A stretch of 64,000 nucleotides of DNA from Balneolaceae bacterium. Lineage in GTDB: Bacteria; Bacteroidota; Rhodothermia; Balneolales; Balneolaceae. The DNA lies in contig JAFIFB010000007.1 in assembly GCA_020832285.1 (NCBI GenBank), positions 32,753 through 96,752 on the forward strand. The letters are read 5' to 3'. This document shows positions 1 through 9,278 of the stretch, in pieces. Made by a program: the position numbers and the translations under genes. The stretch's first letter is position 1; every line of letters begins with the position of its first letter. Under the pieces are notes generated by a model. It was not told where the DNA came from. It made no database searches and was given only the letters and a program-made list of their open reading frames with translations.

Positions 1-226
1 CCAAACGTCTTACCGTTCCTGAACCTCTGTTCCCAATTCCGGTTAATCCTACACGAACTACATCAAGAGCCGGTGCTGAATAGCCGTGCATATTGAATCT
101 TTGGCGACGTTTTATTTCAAACGGTTCTTTGTTTTTATCTTCTTTAGACGAGCCTAATACTCCGCCTACCAAACCTATACCGGCCATACCGGATTTCTTC
201 AGAAAGTCCCTGCGATTGCTTTTCAT
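1..226 (-). CDS. Gfo/Idh/MocA-family oxidoreductase, GH109-like, Tat-exported (N-terminus only)
   Basis: The first 75 codons of a minus-strand gene that runs off the left edge. The protein begins with a twin-arginine signal (NRRDFLKKSG followed by a Gly/Val-rich stretch), so it is probably exported folded. After a short linker the stretch LDVVRVGLTGIGNRG is the first strand and Gly-rich dinucleotide-binding turn of the Gfo/Idh/MocA fold. GH109 alpha-N-acetylgalactosaminidases of Bacteroidota share this arrangement of Tat signal and NAD-binding domain. It is divergent from agaS, which fits release of GalNAc outside the cytoplasm, but the substrate is inferred from context only. Start ATG is at 226-224. 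Confidence 0.75.
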   Translation of the reverse strand, partial: MKSNRRDFLKKSGMAGIGLVGGVLGSSKEDKNKEPFEIKRRQRFNMHGYSAPALDVVRVGLTGIGNRGSGTVRRL

Positions 227-671
227 CTTTAAAAAATTACGTTTAATTAATATGTGGCAAATATCGTTATTTCAGATTAGATATATAATAAATAATAAAG
301 TGAGAAATGCAAACCCAATAATTTTTCTTTTATTTTCTTTATGAAAGATGAGAATTTGTTTAACTTGCTAAAAATGCAAAAATATTTGTGTTTTTTCTTT
401 TTTAGAAGCACATTAGAGAGCAGGCGCAAGAAAATAACATGTTTCAACCGCATACATGGCTTGGAAATTTCATATCCTAATGTTTTATTATGTAAAAATT
501 CCTGCCATAATTAAATTCTGCCAAACAACAATTTATGATATTTTTTTACCACAAAGCTATTTTAAAAGGGGTAAAATCATGCACCTAACATGAGTATACT
601 GTAACGCTAATATCAATTCTCTGCAGGTTTGCTTATTAATACCATGCATTGGAAGATGAATTATTTAACAA
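227..671. promoter_or_regulatory. Divergent intergenic region between the Gfo/Idh/MocA gene and agaS
   Basis: About 445 AT-rich bases with no credible gene. It must hold the promoters of both divergent transcription units. One inverted repeat is visible, TTTTACC (544-550) with GGTAAAA (570-576), about 100 bases before agaS, a possible operator. I could not find a convincing TTTG/TAnnTTTG promoter pair. Confidence 0.4.
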
Positions 672-1808
672 ATGAGTAACATTAAGAAAGATTTTTTTAC
701 TAAGAGCGAAATTGAGGCTCAGCCAAAACTTTGGGTCGAAACTCTCAAATCGATCAGTACAAATGGGTATATCTCTGATTTTATAAGCCCTTTACATGAA
801 AAACCGCGTTTAAATATCGTTCTTACCGGAGCGGGCACATCCGCATACATTGGAGAATCAACCGAACATCTATTCCGTAATAAAAACGGTGTTTCTGTAC
901 GAGCACTTTCCACCACTACACTTGTCACACATTTCGAAAGTTATGTGGACACTCATATCCCGCTTCTCCTGATCTCTTTTGCCCGGTCAGGCAATAGCCC
1001 GGAAAGTATTGCAACTGTTGACATCGCTGAGACGAAATGTGATGATGTATATCATCTTGCACTTACCTGCAATGAGAATGGCAAACTTGCGCAAAGAGTT
1101 AAAACACTTAAAAACGGACTAACCATTCTGCTTCCACCAGATACAGAAGATAAAGGCCTGGCCATGACCGGTAGTTTTACCAGCATGGTGCTTTCATCAA
1201 TCTATCTGGCACGAAAAGGGAAAAGCTCTTCAGATAAAAAAGAAGTGGAGGCAGTAGCAAATTCAGCCCACGAAAGTATTCTTGAATCTTCACAAGGTCT
1301 TAAAGCATTATCCTTCAAAGAGTTTGACCGGATTGTATTCCTGGGATCAGGCCCGCTTGAAGGAATTGCAAAAGAGTCACATCTTAAAGTACAGGAACTG
1401 ACCGACGGACATGTTGTGGGCAAATTCGATTCCTTTTTAGGGTTCCGGCATGGCCCAAAGGCAGTTGTCCACGAAAACACCGTGCTTGTTTTTCTTTTCT
1501 CACCCGATAAACGCGTTTTCCAATATGAAAGGGATCTCGTGGAAGAAATTCTTGAAGATGGTATTGCCATGCACTGCCTGGGTGTTTTTTGTGATGCAGA
1601 ACAGGCCGAACAACTGAACCTCGATCAAAAAATAATTTTTAACCTTGAAGACAGCTTTAAACATTCCGACTATAACCTGTTGCTATATGTGCTACCTGCA
1701 CAAATAATTGGCTTTTATAAATCACTCTTTTTGGGACTAAACCCTGACTCTCCTTCGCAAAACAATGTTATTTCGAGGGTTGTTAAAGGAGTTACCATTT
1801 ATAAATAA
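672..1808 (+). CDS. agaS: AgaS-type SIS-domain sugar isomerase (galactosamine-6-P deaminase/isomerase)
   Basis: 378 residues with two SIS phosphosugar-binding domains. The first holds TGAGTSAY near residue 52 and SFARSGNSPES near residue 102. The second holds FLGSGPLEGIAKES and the FLGFRHGPK segment, typical of AgaS and distinct from GlmS. AgaS proteins convert galactosamine-6-phosphate to tagatose-6-phosphate plus ammonia in the cytoplasm. The C-terminus (GLNPDSPSQ...SRVVKGVTIY) also follows the AgaS pattern. It is the first gene of the plus-strand sugar cluster, followed by the aldolase subunit 86 bases later. Substrate specificity is inferred from family and neighbours. Confidence 0.85.
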   Translation: MSNIKKDFFTKSEIEAQPKLWVETLKSISTNGYISDFISPLHEKPRLNIVLTGAGTSAYIGESTEHLFRNKNGVSVRALSTTTLVTHFESYVDTHIPLLLISFARSGNSPESIATVDIAETKCDDVYHLALTCNENGKLAQRVKTLKNGLTILLPPDTEDKGLAMTGSFTSMVLSSIYLARKGKSSSDKKEVEAVANSAHESILESSQGLKALSFKEFDRIVFLGSGPLEGIAKESHLKVQELTDGHVVGKFDSFLGFRHGPKAVVHENTVLVFLFSPDKRVFQYERDLVEEILEDGIAMHCLGVFCDAEQAEQLNLDQKIIFNLEDSFKHSDYNLLLYVLPAQIIGFYKSLFLGLNPDSPSQNNVISRVVKGVTIYK

Positions 1809-1894
1809 AAAAATCCCGGATTAGCTGCTGCACTTCAATTTGCTCTTAATCACTTTAAAAGAGCAAAAATTAAACTTGTTTCTAAAATCAAATT

Positions 1895-3112
1895 ATGAGC
1901 ATTCATCCGCTGAATAAAATTATACACGCTTTTATTGCCGGTAAACCAGCCAACAAAACTCTTCTGGCAGTTTGCCCAAACTCCGAATCGGTAACACGTG
2001 CAGCATTGATGGCTGCCAAACAAGCAAATGCTCCGCTTCTGCTGGCTGCTACACTAAACCAAGTTGACCGCGACGGCGGCTACACTGGCTGGACACCCCA
2101 TCAGCTCACAGAGTTTGTAGAAAAAGAATCTGAGCGAATAGGCCTGAAATCTCCGGTTTACACATGCCTGGACCACGGAGGCCCATGGCTAAAAGACAAG
2201 CACAAATCTGAAAACTACAGCTATGAAAAAACCATGGCTGAAGTAAAAAAAACGCTCGAAACCTGTATTGATGCAGGTTACGCACTTCTGCACATCGATC
2301 CAACCGTTGATGTAAGACTGGGAAATGACGAACCCATCCCGATTGATCTTGTGGCTGAGCGTACTCTCGATATGATACAACACGCTGAAAACTATCGAAA
2401 AGAACAGAATCAACCTCCCATCAGTTATGAAGTAGGTACCGAAGAAGTTCACGGCGGCCTCGCCAACATGGATAATTTCGACCGGTTTCTTGATGGGCTG
2501 GATAAAGGTCTGAAAGAGCTGGGGCTTGAAGATAGCTGGCCCTGTTTTGTGGTTGGCAAAGTTGGAACAGATCTTCACACAACCCTTTTCGATCCCGACG
2601 TAGCCAAAAAACTTACCGATCACGTGAAACCATTTGGTGCGCTCATCAAAGGCCATTATTCAGATTATGTGGACAATCCCGAAGATTACCCGCTGAGCGG
2701 CATGGGAGGAGCCAACGTTGGGCCTGAATATACCGAAGAGGAGTTTATCGCGCTGATGGAACTGCTGGAACTCGAGAAAAAAATCGGTAAATCATCCGGC
2801 CTTGAAGATGCATTGAAAAATGCTGTAATCGACAGTAACCGCTGGCAAAAATGGCTCTCCAAAGAAGAGACAGGCAAAGATTTTAACGACCTAACTGATC
2901 AGCGGCAGCTCTGGATTACGAGAACATGCAGCCGCTACATCTGGACTGCCCCCGAAGTACTTGAAGCCAGGGCGGCGCTTTACAAAAATCTCGAAGATTA
3001 TCGCGATGCAGATTCGTTTGTTATCTGGCATCTCCAAAAATCGATCATGAAATATTACCAAAATTTCAACATGATCAACTTTACATCCGATCATCCTGAA
3101 CTGTTATCCTGA
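1895..3112 (+). CDS. Tagatose-bisphosphate aldolase subunit, GatZ/KbaZ/AgaZ family
   Basis: 405 residues, close to the usual 400-430 for the family. Family segments seen are LLAATLNQVDRDGGYTGWTP (residues about 50-70), an LDHGGPW segment and KGHYSDYVDNPEDYP followed by GGANVGPEYT near the C-terminal third. In enterobacteria this protein supports the catalytic GatY/KbaY subunit; in some bacteria AgaZ is thought to act without a full-length partner. Here the only GatY-like gene nearby is the truncated one at 4135-4479, so either AgaZ acts alone or the partner is encoded elsewhere. It lies between agaS and a sugar kinase, consistent with tagatose-6-phosphate to triose phosphate conversion. Confidence 0.85.
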   Translation: MSIHPLNKIIHAFIAGKPANKTLLAVCPNSESVTRAALMAAKQANAPLLLAATLNQVDRDGGYTGWTPHQLTEFVEKESERIGLKSPVYTCLDHGGPWLKDKHKSENYSYEKTMAEVKKTLETCIDAGYALLHIDPTVDVRLGNDEPIPIDLVAERTLDMIQHAENYRKEQNQPPISYEVGTEEVHGGLANMDNFDRFLDGLDKGLKELGLEDSWPCFVVGKVGTDLHTTLFDPDVAKKLTDHVKPFGALIKGHYSDYVDNPEDYPLSGMGGANVGPEYTEEEFIALMELLELEKKIGKSSGLEDALKNAVIDSNRWQKWLSKEETGKDFNDLTDQRQLWITRTCSRYIWTAPEVLEARAALYKNLEDYRDADSFVIWHLQKSIMKYYQNFNMINFTSDHPELLS

Positions 3113-3159
3113 TAAACAAACAATACCGGAAAATTCTAAAATCAGATATTTCAATTAAA

Positions 3160-4104
3160 ATGGGGAAAAACAAAGCATTTGACGTATTGGTTGTCGGTGA
3201 TCTGAATGTTGACCTTATCATGAATAAAATCAACAAAATGCCCCAAATCGGCGAAGAACAGCGCGCAGATGAAATGGATCTTGTGATGGGCGGCTCAACA
3301 GCAATTTTTGCCTCAAACATCGCCAAATTGGGTTCTAAAACAGAATTTATGTGCAAGCTGGGTGATGATTCGTTCGGGCGGTTTTTATTGAAAGAGATGG
3401 AAAAACAAGGTGTAAACACCGAATCGATCATCATAGACGCAGAACTCCGCACAGGCGCTACTATTATCTTCTTTATAGAAGATGATCGTATGATGGTTAC
3501 CTATCCCGGCGCGATGGAATATCTTTCGTCTGATGAAATATCCGATGAAATCCTTGGTTCAGCCCGCCATATCCACACCTCTGCAATTTTTTTCCAGCCA
3601 AAACTCAAAAAAGGACTTGCAGACTTGTTTCGCAGGGCAAAACAACTGGGGCTCTCCACATCGATGGATACTCAGTGGGACCCTGAAGAGAACTGGGATC
3701 TCGGCCTCGAAGAAATTTTACCCCATCTTGATTTTTTTCTGCCCAACGAGGAAGAATTTATTCGCCTCGCCGGTAAACCCGACCTCGAAAGTGCTCTTGA
3801 TTCTGTGGCCCATTTTAACACCTGTTTTGTAATCAAACGCGGAGCTAAAGGTGCAATGATGTTTCACAACGGAGAAAAAAAATCCATAAACTCCCTGCCT
3901 ATTCCAGAAATTATTGATACCATAGGGGCAGGTGACAGCTTCAATGCCGGTTTTATACACGCCTATCTGAACGATAAAGAGATGGAAACGTGTCTCAACG
4001 AAGGCAACCGAACAGCCGCTGTTTCCACAATGGCTGCAGGGGGTGTAGATGGCATAATCAGTTATGAACAGGTCTTCGAAACTGCAAAAAAGCTGAAATC
4101 TTGA
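3160..4104 (+). CDS. PfkB-family carbohydrate kinase
   Basis: 314 residues, normal for a ribokinase/PfkB kinase. N-terminal motif GDLNVDLI and GGSTAIFASNIAKLG belong to the sugar-binding part. DTIGAGDSFNAGF around residues 253-265 is the PfkB signature 2, with the catalytic base at Asp259. From its place after the tagatose-bisphosphate aldolase subunit, the likely substrate is tagatose-6-phosphate, giving tagatose-1,6-bisphosphate, but PfkB kinases are broad and this is inference. It is probably cotranscribed with its neighbours (47-base and 30-base gaps). Confidence 0.85.
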   Translation: MGKNKAFDVLVVGDLNVDLIMNKINKMPQIGEEQRADEMDLVMGGSTAIFASNIAKLGSKTEFMCKLGDDSFGRFLLKEMEKQGVNTESIIIDAELRTGATIIFFIEDDRMMVTYPGAMEYLSSDEISDEILGSARHIHTSAIFFQPKLKKGLADLFRRAKQLGLSTSMDTQWDPEENWDLGLEEILPHLDFFLPNEEEFIRLAGKPDLESALDSVAHFNTCFVIKRGAKGAMMFHNGEKKSINSLPIPEIIDTIGAGDSFNAGFIHAYLNDKEMETCLNEGNRTAAVSTMAAGGVDGIISYEQVFETAKKLKS

Positions 4105-4134
4105 TCTCACTCTCTCTCCAAAAAACGTAATTCC

Positions 4135-4479
4135 ATGAAGCTGCAGGAAAAGTTCACATTTCTCGAAAAACAGAGATCGGCTGTTCTTGCAACCATTTTT
4201 AATAACTTCGAAACTTCTTCAGGAATACTACCGGCCGCTCCCAAAACCGGCAACTTCATTATCAATCAAGCCACTCTTTCACTCATCCATTATCGGGTAC
4301 TTGAAATGACATTTACTTTTGCCCGCACCAGATTGAAAAATTATGGTTTAGAAGGATGGCTCCATCTCGACTATGCTGAAACTTGTGACTTGATAAAACA
4401 GTACCTGGGTGCCGGATATAACTCGGAAATATTTGTTGCCAGTGAAAAATCATTTTCAAAAAATGCAGAAGACGCATGA
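4135..4479 (+). pseudogene. Truncated class II aldolase (GatY/KbaY/Fba-like), missing a zinc ligand
   Basis: 114 residues that match the N-terminal third of class II (zinc) aldolases: AVLATIFNNFET near residue 17 corresponds to the AVxAFNxxNxET region, and LHLDYAETCDLIKQYLGAGY (residues 76-95) to the LHLDHxxxxxxIxxxxxAG active-site segment. The catalytic Asp (D79) is kept, but the zinc-binding His that should follow is Tyr80. The remaining two thirds, with the other zinc ligands, are absent: the stop overlaps the next ATG (ATGA at 4476-4479). It is either a decayed GatY partner of the upstream GatZ-like protein or a small non-catalytic protein that has been kept in frame. It contains no internal stop. 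Confidence 0.6.
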
Positions 4480-5066
4480 CTGAAAAAGAACGGATGCTTT
4501 CAGGCCATACTTATAATTCCAGAGACCCTGAACTTCTGAACAGGTATCACAGGGTCCGGAATATTCTTGCCTCATACAATCAAACCTCATCTGAAAATAT
4601 ACAGGAAAAACGGAAAACGCTGGAATCTCTATTTGGAGATATGGGCGAAGGAGTTTGGATTGAAGCACCTTTTTATTGCGATTACGGAGAACACATTTAC
4701 ATTGGAGATGACACATTTATAAACTACAATTGTGTATTTCTTGACAGTAATCGTATTACAATTGGCAGGAATGTTCTCATCGGGCCTGGAGTGCAGATTT
4801 ATACTGCAACCCATCCTCTTAGTTCAAACGAAAGGCTTTTGAAAAATCCCGCCGCTGGAAAAAGCAGAACACGTTATCTGACAAAATCAAAACCTATTAC
4901 TGTTAGTGATAATACCTGGATAGGCGGCGGCGCATTGATTATGCCAGGAATAACAATTGGGGAAAATTCCAGTATTGGTGCAGGCAGTGTAGTTACCAAA
5001 CCTATTCCGCCCAATTGTTTTGCAGCAGGAAATCCCTGTAAAATCATTAAAAGTCTTCAACATTAA
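4476..5066 (+). CDS. LacA/Maa-type sugar O-acetyltransferase
   Basis: 196 residues. The N-terminus MTEKERMLSGHTYNSRDPEL is the Mac domain typical of maltose/galactoside acetyltransferases. It is followed by left-handed beta-helix hexapeptide repeats (IYIGDDTFINYNCVFLD, ITIGRNVLIGPGVQIYTATHP) and the IGGGALIMPGITIGENSSIGAGSVV trailer. The catalytic His of the TATHP motif is present. Such enzymes transfer acetyl from acetyl-CoA to sugar hydroxyls and form trimers. Translation is probably coupled to the truncated aldolase by the 4-base ATGA overlap. A role in protecting the cell from non-metabolised sugars is the usual suggestion for the family. Confidence 0.85.
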   Translation: MTEKERMLSGHTYNSRDPELLNRYHRVRNILASYNQTSSENIQEKRKTLESLFGDMGEGVWIEAPFYCDYGEHIYIGDDTFINYNCVFLDSNRITIGRNVLIGPGVQIYTATHPLSSNERLLKNPAAGKSRTRYLTKSKPITVSDNTWIGGGALIMPGITIGENSSIGAGSVVTKPIPPNCFAAGNPCKIIKSLQH

Positions 5067-5142
5067 ACATTGGTGAATCACAGACCAAAACCTGATACAA
5101 TTTAATCTGGTTTTAACCCTAAATTACTAAACCTACATCTCT

Positions 5143-6066
5143 ATGAAATCAAAACTTTGGCTGATTTTTGCACTGATAACAACTCTTTTCTGGGGAGTTT
5201 GGGGAGCTTTTATTGAAATTACCGAACAAGCCGGATTTCCTGCCACCCTCGGTTATGTGGTCTGGTCACTCACGATGATTCCACCTGCCCTTGTAGCTTT
5301 GAAAATTATCAACTGGAAAATTGAGCATGACAAAAAATCGATCCTTCTCGGCGCTGCAATCGGATTTTTGGGAGCAGGCGGTCAATTGATACTTTTCCAC
5401 GGCTTGGGAATTGGTCCTGCATATATCATTTTCCCAATTATTGCACTCTCTCCCGTTGTTACGGTGCTGCTCTCTATCATTATTCTCAAAGAGCGAACCC
5501 AGCTAAAAGGCTGGATTGGGATTGCGCTCGCACTTATCGCCATTCCGCTTCTCTCCTATCAGCCTCCTGATAATGCCGCTGTTGAAGGATATTTATGGCT
5601 GATTCTTGCACTCGGAGTATTTTTCGCCTGGGGAATACAGGGTTTTTTCATGAAATTTGCCAATCAAACGATGACGGCAGAAAGTATTTTCTTTTATATG
5701 ACCATTACAGGTTTGCTTTTATCTCCACTGGCAATTATGATGACTGATTTTTCACAAGATATAAACTGGGGATTCCAGGGGCCGTATCTCGCCGCTATGA
5801 TCCAAATTTTAAATGCGATTGGTGCACTCTGTATTGTCTACGCCTACAGGTATGGAAAAGCTATTGTTGTATCACCACTTACCAACGCTATCGCGCCGGT
5901 AATCACGATTGTAATTTCTCTGCTTCTCTATGCAGTTTTCCCTCATACAGTTACACTGATTGGGATGATTGTGGCAATTACCGCAACATTTCTGCTTGCT
6001 ATTGTTGAAGAAAGCACCGAAAAAGCCGAAGAAATTGAAGATAAAGTTGAAGAGCTTCTCGATTGA
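5143..6066 (+). CDS. EamA/DMT-family membrane transporter
   Basis: 307 residues with about ten hydrophobic segments and an internal repeat typical of the drug/metabolite transporter superfamily. The first segment, FALITTLFWGVWGAF, and the end of the first half, PVVTVLLSIIILKERTQLKGWIGIALALIAI, match the EamA pattern of the sugar-uptake (GRP/RhaT-like) branch. The C-terminal tail is acidic (EESTEKAEEIEDKVEELLD). It sits inside the amino-sugar locus, so uptake of a sugar or sugar derivative is plausible but unproven. Confidence 0.75.
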   Translation: MKSKLWLIFALITTLFWGVWGAFIEITEQAGFPATLGYVVWSLTMIPPALVALKIINWKIEHDKKSILLGAAIGFLGAGGQLILFHGLGIGPAYIIFPIIALSPVVTVLLSIIILKERTQLKGWIGIALALIAIPLLSYQPPDNAAVEGYLWLILALGVFFAWGIQGFFMKFANQTMTAESIFFYMTITGLLLSPLAIMMTDFSQDINWGFQGPYLAAMIQILNAIGALCIVYAYRYGKAIVVSPLTNAIAPVITIVISLLLYAVFPHTVTLIGMIVAITATFLLAIVEESTEKAEEIEDKVEELLD

Positions 6067-6131
6067 AACATCCGGCGGTTTGAAATTTTGCCGTCGGAAT
6101 TCATTCATACAGCTAAAAACGTAAAAGAGTT

Positions 6132-7148
6132 ATGCCATTACAGAAAGACCACATTTATTACGATATCCAAAAGATAGATGCCCATATTCATCAAAATGTA
6201 AACCGTTCTGCAATTCTGGATGAAGCCGCAAAAGAACGTTGGCGTCTAGTCTCCATCAACACCAATTATGCCGGTTTTAACAGCACCGACAAACAGCGCG
6301 AGGTCGCCATCGAATGCGGCAAACGTTCACCCGGCAACCTTCACTTCATGGCATCTTTCGGTGTAGATGGCTGGGGTGAACCGGGATGGGCAGAAAAAGC
6401 CCTGGAACAGATTAAAATCGGATGGAAAAAAGGAGCTGTAGCCGTAAAAATCTGGAAAAATGTTGGTATGGAGCTGCGGGACAAAGATGGCAATTTCGTC
6501 ATGGCCGACCATACTGATTTTGACCCCATCTATGAGTACCTGAAAAATAACAAAATACCTCTGGCTACTCATTTGGGTGAGCCCAAAAACTGCTGGCTTC
6601 CTCTCGATGAAATGACAGTTACCAGTGATAAAGAATACTTTACGAAAAACCCGGAATATCACATGTATCTGAAAAAGGATTTTCCATCTTATGAAGATCA
6701 ACTTCAGGCCAGAGACCGGGTCCTGGAAAAACATACCGAACTCAAATTCATTGGTCTGCACCTGGCTAGCCTGGAGTGGAGTGTGGAAGAGGTAGCGAAA
6801 TGGCTTGACAAACATCCCAATGCCGGTGTCGACCTTGCTGAACGGGTTTGTCATTTGCAGCATCAGGCAGTTTACAATCACAAAAAAGTGAAAGAGTTCG
6901 TGGAAGCTTATCAAGACCGCATCATCTACGGAACTGATCAGATCGATGACGGCACACTCGATGCTAATGAAATTCAGGAAACCATCCGGGGAAAATGGCA
7001 CAATGAATTCCGTTTTTTCTCTGATAAAGATACCCAAACAGCCTGGAATGTAGAAAAACAGTTCAAAGGATTGGGATTGTCAAAAAAAATCCTCCGTAAA
7101 CTGTTTCATGACAATGCGATTTATTATTATCCAAGACTGAAAAAATAA
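6132..7148 (+). CDS. Amidohydrolase-2 family metal-dependent hydrolase
   Basis: 338 residues forming a TIM-barrel amidohydrolase (PF04909-like). Metal-ligand signatures are DAHIH near residue 17 (HxH), LATHLGEP in the middle, IGLHLAS later and YGTDQID with the catalytic Asp near residue 268. Members hydrolyse or decarboxylate a range of small substrates; none can be chosen from sequence alone. The locus has no recognisable AgaA/NagA deacetylase, so this protein may act on an acetylated or lactonised sugar intermediate; that is inference. It lacks a signal peptide and should be cytoplasmic. Confidence 0.75.
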   Translation: MPLQKDHIYYDIQKIDAHIHQNVNRSAILDEAAKERWRLVSINTNYAGFNSTDKQREVAIECGKRSPGNLHFMASFGVDGWGEPGWAEKALEQIKIGWKKGAVAVKIWKNVGMELRDKDGNFVMADHTDFDPIYEYLKNNKIPLATHLGEPKNCWLPLDEMTVTSDKEYFTKNPEYHMYLKKDFPSYEDQLQARDRVLEKHTELKFIGLHLASLEWSVEEVAKWLDKHPNAGVDLAERVCHLQHQAVYNHKKVKEFVEAYQDRIIYGTDQIDDGTLDANEIQETIRGKWHNEFRFFSDKDTQTAWNVEKQFKGLGLSKKILRKLFHDNAIYYYPRLKK

Positions 7149-7204
7149 AGTTCCAGGCAACAATCACAATTATCTGATCAAAATAATACAGGCTTTATCT
7201 TAAG

Positions 7205-7239
7205 ATTTGGAATTTGGAACTTGTTATTTGATATTTGAA
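7205..7239. repeat. Heptamer tandem repeat, five degenerate units
   Basis: Five consecutive 7-base units between the amidohydrolase and the symporter: ATTTGGA, ATTTGGA, ACTTGTT, ATTTGAT, ATTTGAA. The 7-base period is exact although the bases drift. It resembles the heptamer arrays found around hisD in this window. Confidence 0.7.
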
Positions 7240-7283
7240 ACCTGCTCACAACTATTTTCAAACTGCAACTTAACTCATAAATA

Positions 7284-9098
7284 ATGCTACTATCGCTTCT
7301 CGACTGGCTTATTGTTGCCGCATACATGGTTTTTTCTCTCATAGTTGGCCTTTGGGTTATGAAAAAAGCCGGGAAAAACTCTACGGAATTTTTTGCTGCC
7401 GGAAAAAACATGCCCTGGTGGCTTCTCGGAATATCTATGGTAGCAACTACGTTTTCTACCGATACACCAAACCTTGTTACCGATATTGTACGGCAAAACG
7501 GAGTTGCAGGTAACTGGACATGGTGGGCTTTTCTCCTGACCGGAATGCTGACTGTATTTGTTTATGCAAATTTATGGCGCAGATCGGGAATCCTGACCGA
7601 TGTTGAATTTTATGAGTTGAGATACAGCGGAAAATCAGCAGCATTTTTACGGGGATTCAGAGCAGTTTATCTGGGCTTGATTTTTAATGTGATTATTATG
7701 GCCAGTGTTTCTCTGGCTGCCATAAAAATCGGTACGGTTTTAATGGGTATCACACCACTGCAAACCATGCTGATTGCGGGAGTGGTTACCGTTATTTACA
7801 GTGCTCTCGGTGGTCTTCGCGGTGTTTTAATAACAGATTTTTTTCAATTTTTCCTCTCCATCATCGGTGGGCTTGTAGCTGCATATGTGGCCGTCACCCA
7901 TCCTGATGTAGGCGGGCTTCAGGGGATGCTTACGCATGAAAATGTAAAGCCAATGCTGAATATGTTTCCTGACTTTTCAGATCATTCTCAGCTTCTTGCC
8001 ATTCTGATCATACCTCTGGCCGTTCAATGGTGGAGTGTTTATTATCCTGGTGCTGAACCTGGCGGCGGTGGTTATGTTGCCCAGCGAATGTTTGCTGCAA
8101 AAAATGAAGACCACTCCATCGGAGCCGTTTTTCTTTTCAACGCCCTGCACTACGCATTGCGCCCCTGGCCGTGGATTATTGTGGGTTTATGCTCACTGAT
8201 TGTATTTCCCGATCTTGCTTCAATCCGGCAGGAATTTCCTCAGGCAGCCGATATTGTAGATCACGATATGGGATATCCCGCCATGCTTACCTTTGTACCG
8301 GTTGGATGGCTTGGTCTCGTAATCGCTGCTTTGATAGCGGCATATATGTCTACAATCTCCACACATCTGAACTGGGGCTCTTCATATCTTGTGAATGACT
8401 TTTACAAGCGCTTTGTGAGACCCCAAAGCACAGAAAAGGAACTGGTAAATGTTGGACGTATCTCTACTGTTTTCCTGATGATTATTGCCGGAGCCTTGGC
8501 ATTGGTGATGCAATCTGCACTCGACAACTTTCAGATTATATTGCAAATAGGCGCGGGTACCGGCTTGATATTTATACTCAGATGGTTTTGGTGGAGAGTG
8601 AATGCCTGGAGTGAAATTGCTGCAATGACTATCTCTTTCCTCATTGCACTTTATTTCCGTTTTCTACACGCATCGACTGATCTCCCTCTACTTACAGGCT
8701 GGCAGGAACTGCTCGTGGGTGTTACGCTTACGACCATCGGATGGGTACTGGTAACTTACCTTACACGGCCAACGGATGATGAAACTCTTGTCAATTTCTG
8801 CAAGCTGATCCGTCCCGGTGGTCCCGGCTGGAAGAAAGTACAGTCGCTCGCGCATATACGCGGAATTTCGATGGAGCAGATTGAAGACGAAGCATGGAGA
8901 GTGCCTCAGGGTATTTACTGCATGATTCTCGGCTGCATAATAATTTACGGTATCCTTCTTGGAACCGGTTACTGGATTTATGGTAACTATGCCCCTGCAG
9001 CACTGCTTACATTAGCAAGCGGAATAAGTGCCTGGGCACTAATGAAAGCCTGGAAAAAACTGGTTGCCATTTCGCCTGATATGTCAGAAGATGAGTAG
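7284..9098 (+). CDS. Sodium:solute symporter (SSS family)
   Basis: 604 residues with about 13-14 transmembrane segments. SSS hallmarks are FFAAGKNMPWWLLGISMVATTFS (residues about 35-57), the SALGGLRGVLITDFFQFFL segment near residue 173 (sodium-site region) and ISTHLNWGSSYLVNDFYKRF near residue 360. The first segment begins right at the N-terminus with no cleavable signal. SSS carriers couple Na+ entry to uptake of sugars, amino acids or organic acids. As the last gene of the amino-sugar cluster it is probably the main uptake system; the preceding intergenic region carries heptamer repeats and the gene is followed by a terminator. Confidence 0.85.
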   Translation: MLLSLLDWLIVAAYMVFSLIVGLWVMKKAGKNSTEFFAAGKNMPWWLLGISMVATTFSTDTPNLVTDIVRQNGVAGNWTWWAFLLTGMLTVFVYANLWRRSGILTDVEFYELRYSGKSAAFLRGFRAVYLGLIFNVIIMASVSLAAIKIGTVLMGITPLQTMLIAGVVTVIYSALGGLRGVLITDFFQFFLSIIGGLVAAYVAVTHPDVGGLQGMLTHENVKPMLNMFPDFSDHSQLLAILIIPLAVQWWSVYYPGAEPGGGGYVAQRMFAAKNEDHSIGAVFLFNALHYALRPWPWIIVGLCSLIVFPDLASIRQEFPQAADIVDHDMGYPAMLTFVPVGWLGLVIAALIAAYMSTISTHLNWGSSYLVNDFYKRFVRPQSTEKELVNVGRISTVFLMIIAGALALVMQSALDNFQIILQIGAGTGLIFILRWFWWRVNAWSEIAAMTISFLIALYFRFLHASTDLPLLTGWQELLVGVTLTTIGWVLVTYLTRPTDDETLVNFCKLIRPGGPGWKKVQSLAHIRGISMEQIEDEAWRVPQGIYCMILGCIIIYGILLGTGYWIYGNYAPAALLTLASGISAWALMKAWKKLVAISPDMSEDE

Positions 9099-9118
9099 TA
9101 CAGCCTGATCACATTTTG

Positions 9119-9161
9119 AAAAGCCCAAAGTTTTGAATCATTTCAGCTTTGGGCTTTTTTT
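9119..9161 (+). terminator. Rho-independent terminator after the symporter gene
   Basis: Perfect stem AAGCCCAAAG (9121-9130) with CTTTGGGCTT (9147-9156), flanking A/T pairs and a run of seven T. It ends the plus-strand sugar cluster. It faces the convergent DeoR gene. Confidence 0.85.
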
Positions 9162-9278
9162 GTGTCTCCATTTAGAGTCAAGGCCAGTTGGTAAGGTTAG
9201 ATAGGGTGAGTTCTGCAGATCTGAAGATGCGATCTATTCTGTCGAAACCTCTGATCCGGGAATTCAATCGAAGCCAGA

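Noticed and set aside
6327..7037. A 236-codon minus-strand frame opposite the amidohydrolase
   Set aside because: Antisense shadow; the plus-strand product has metal-ligand motifs.
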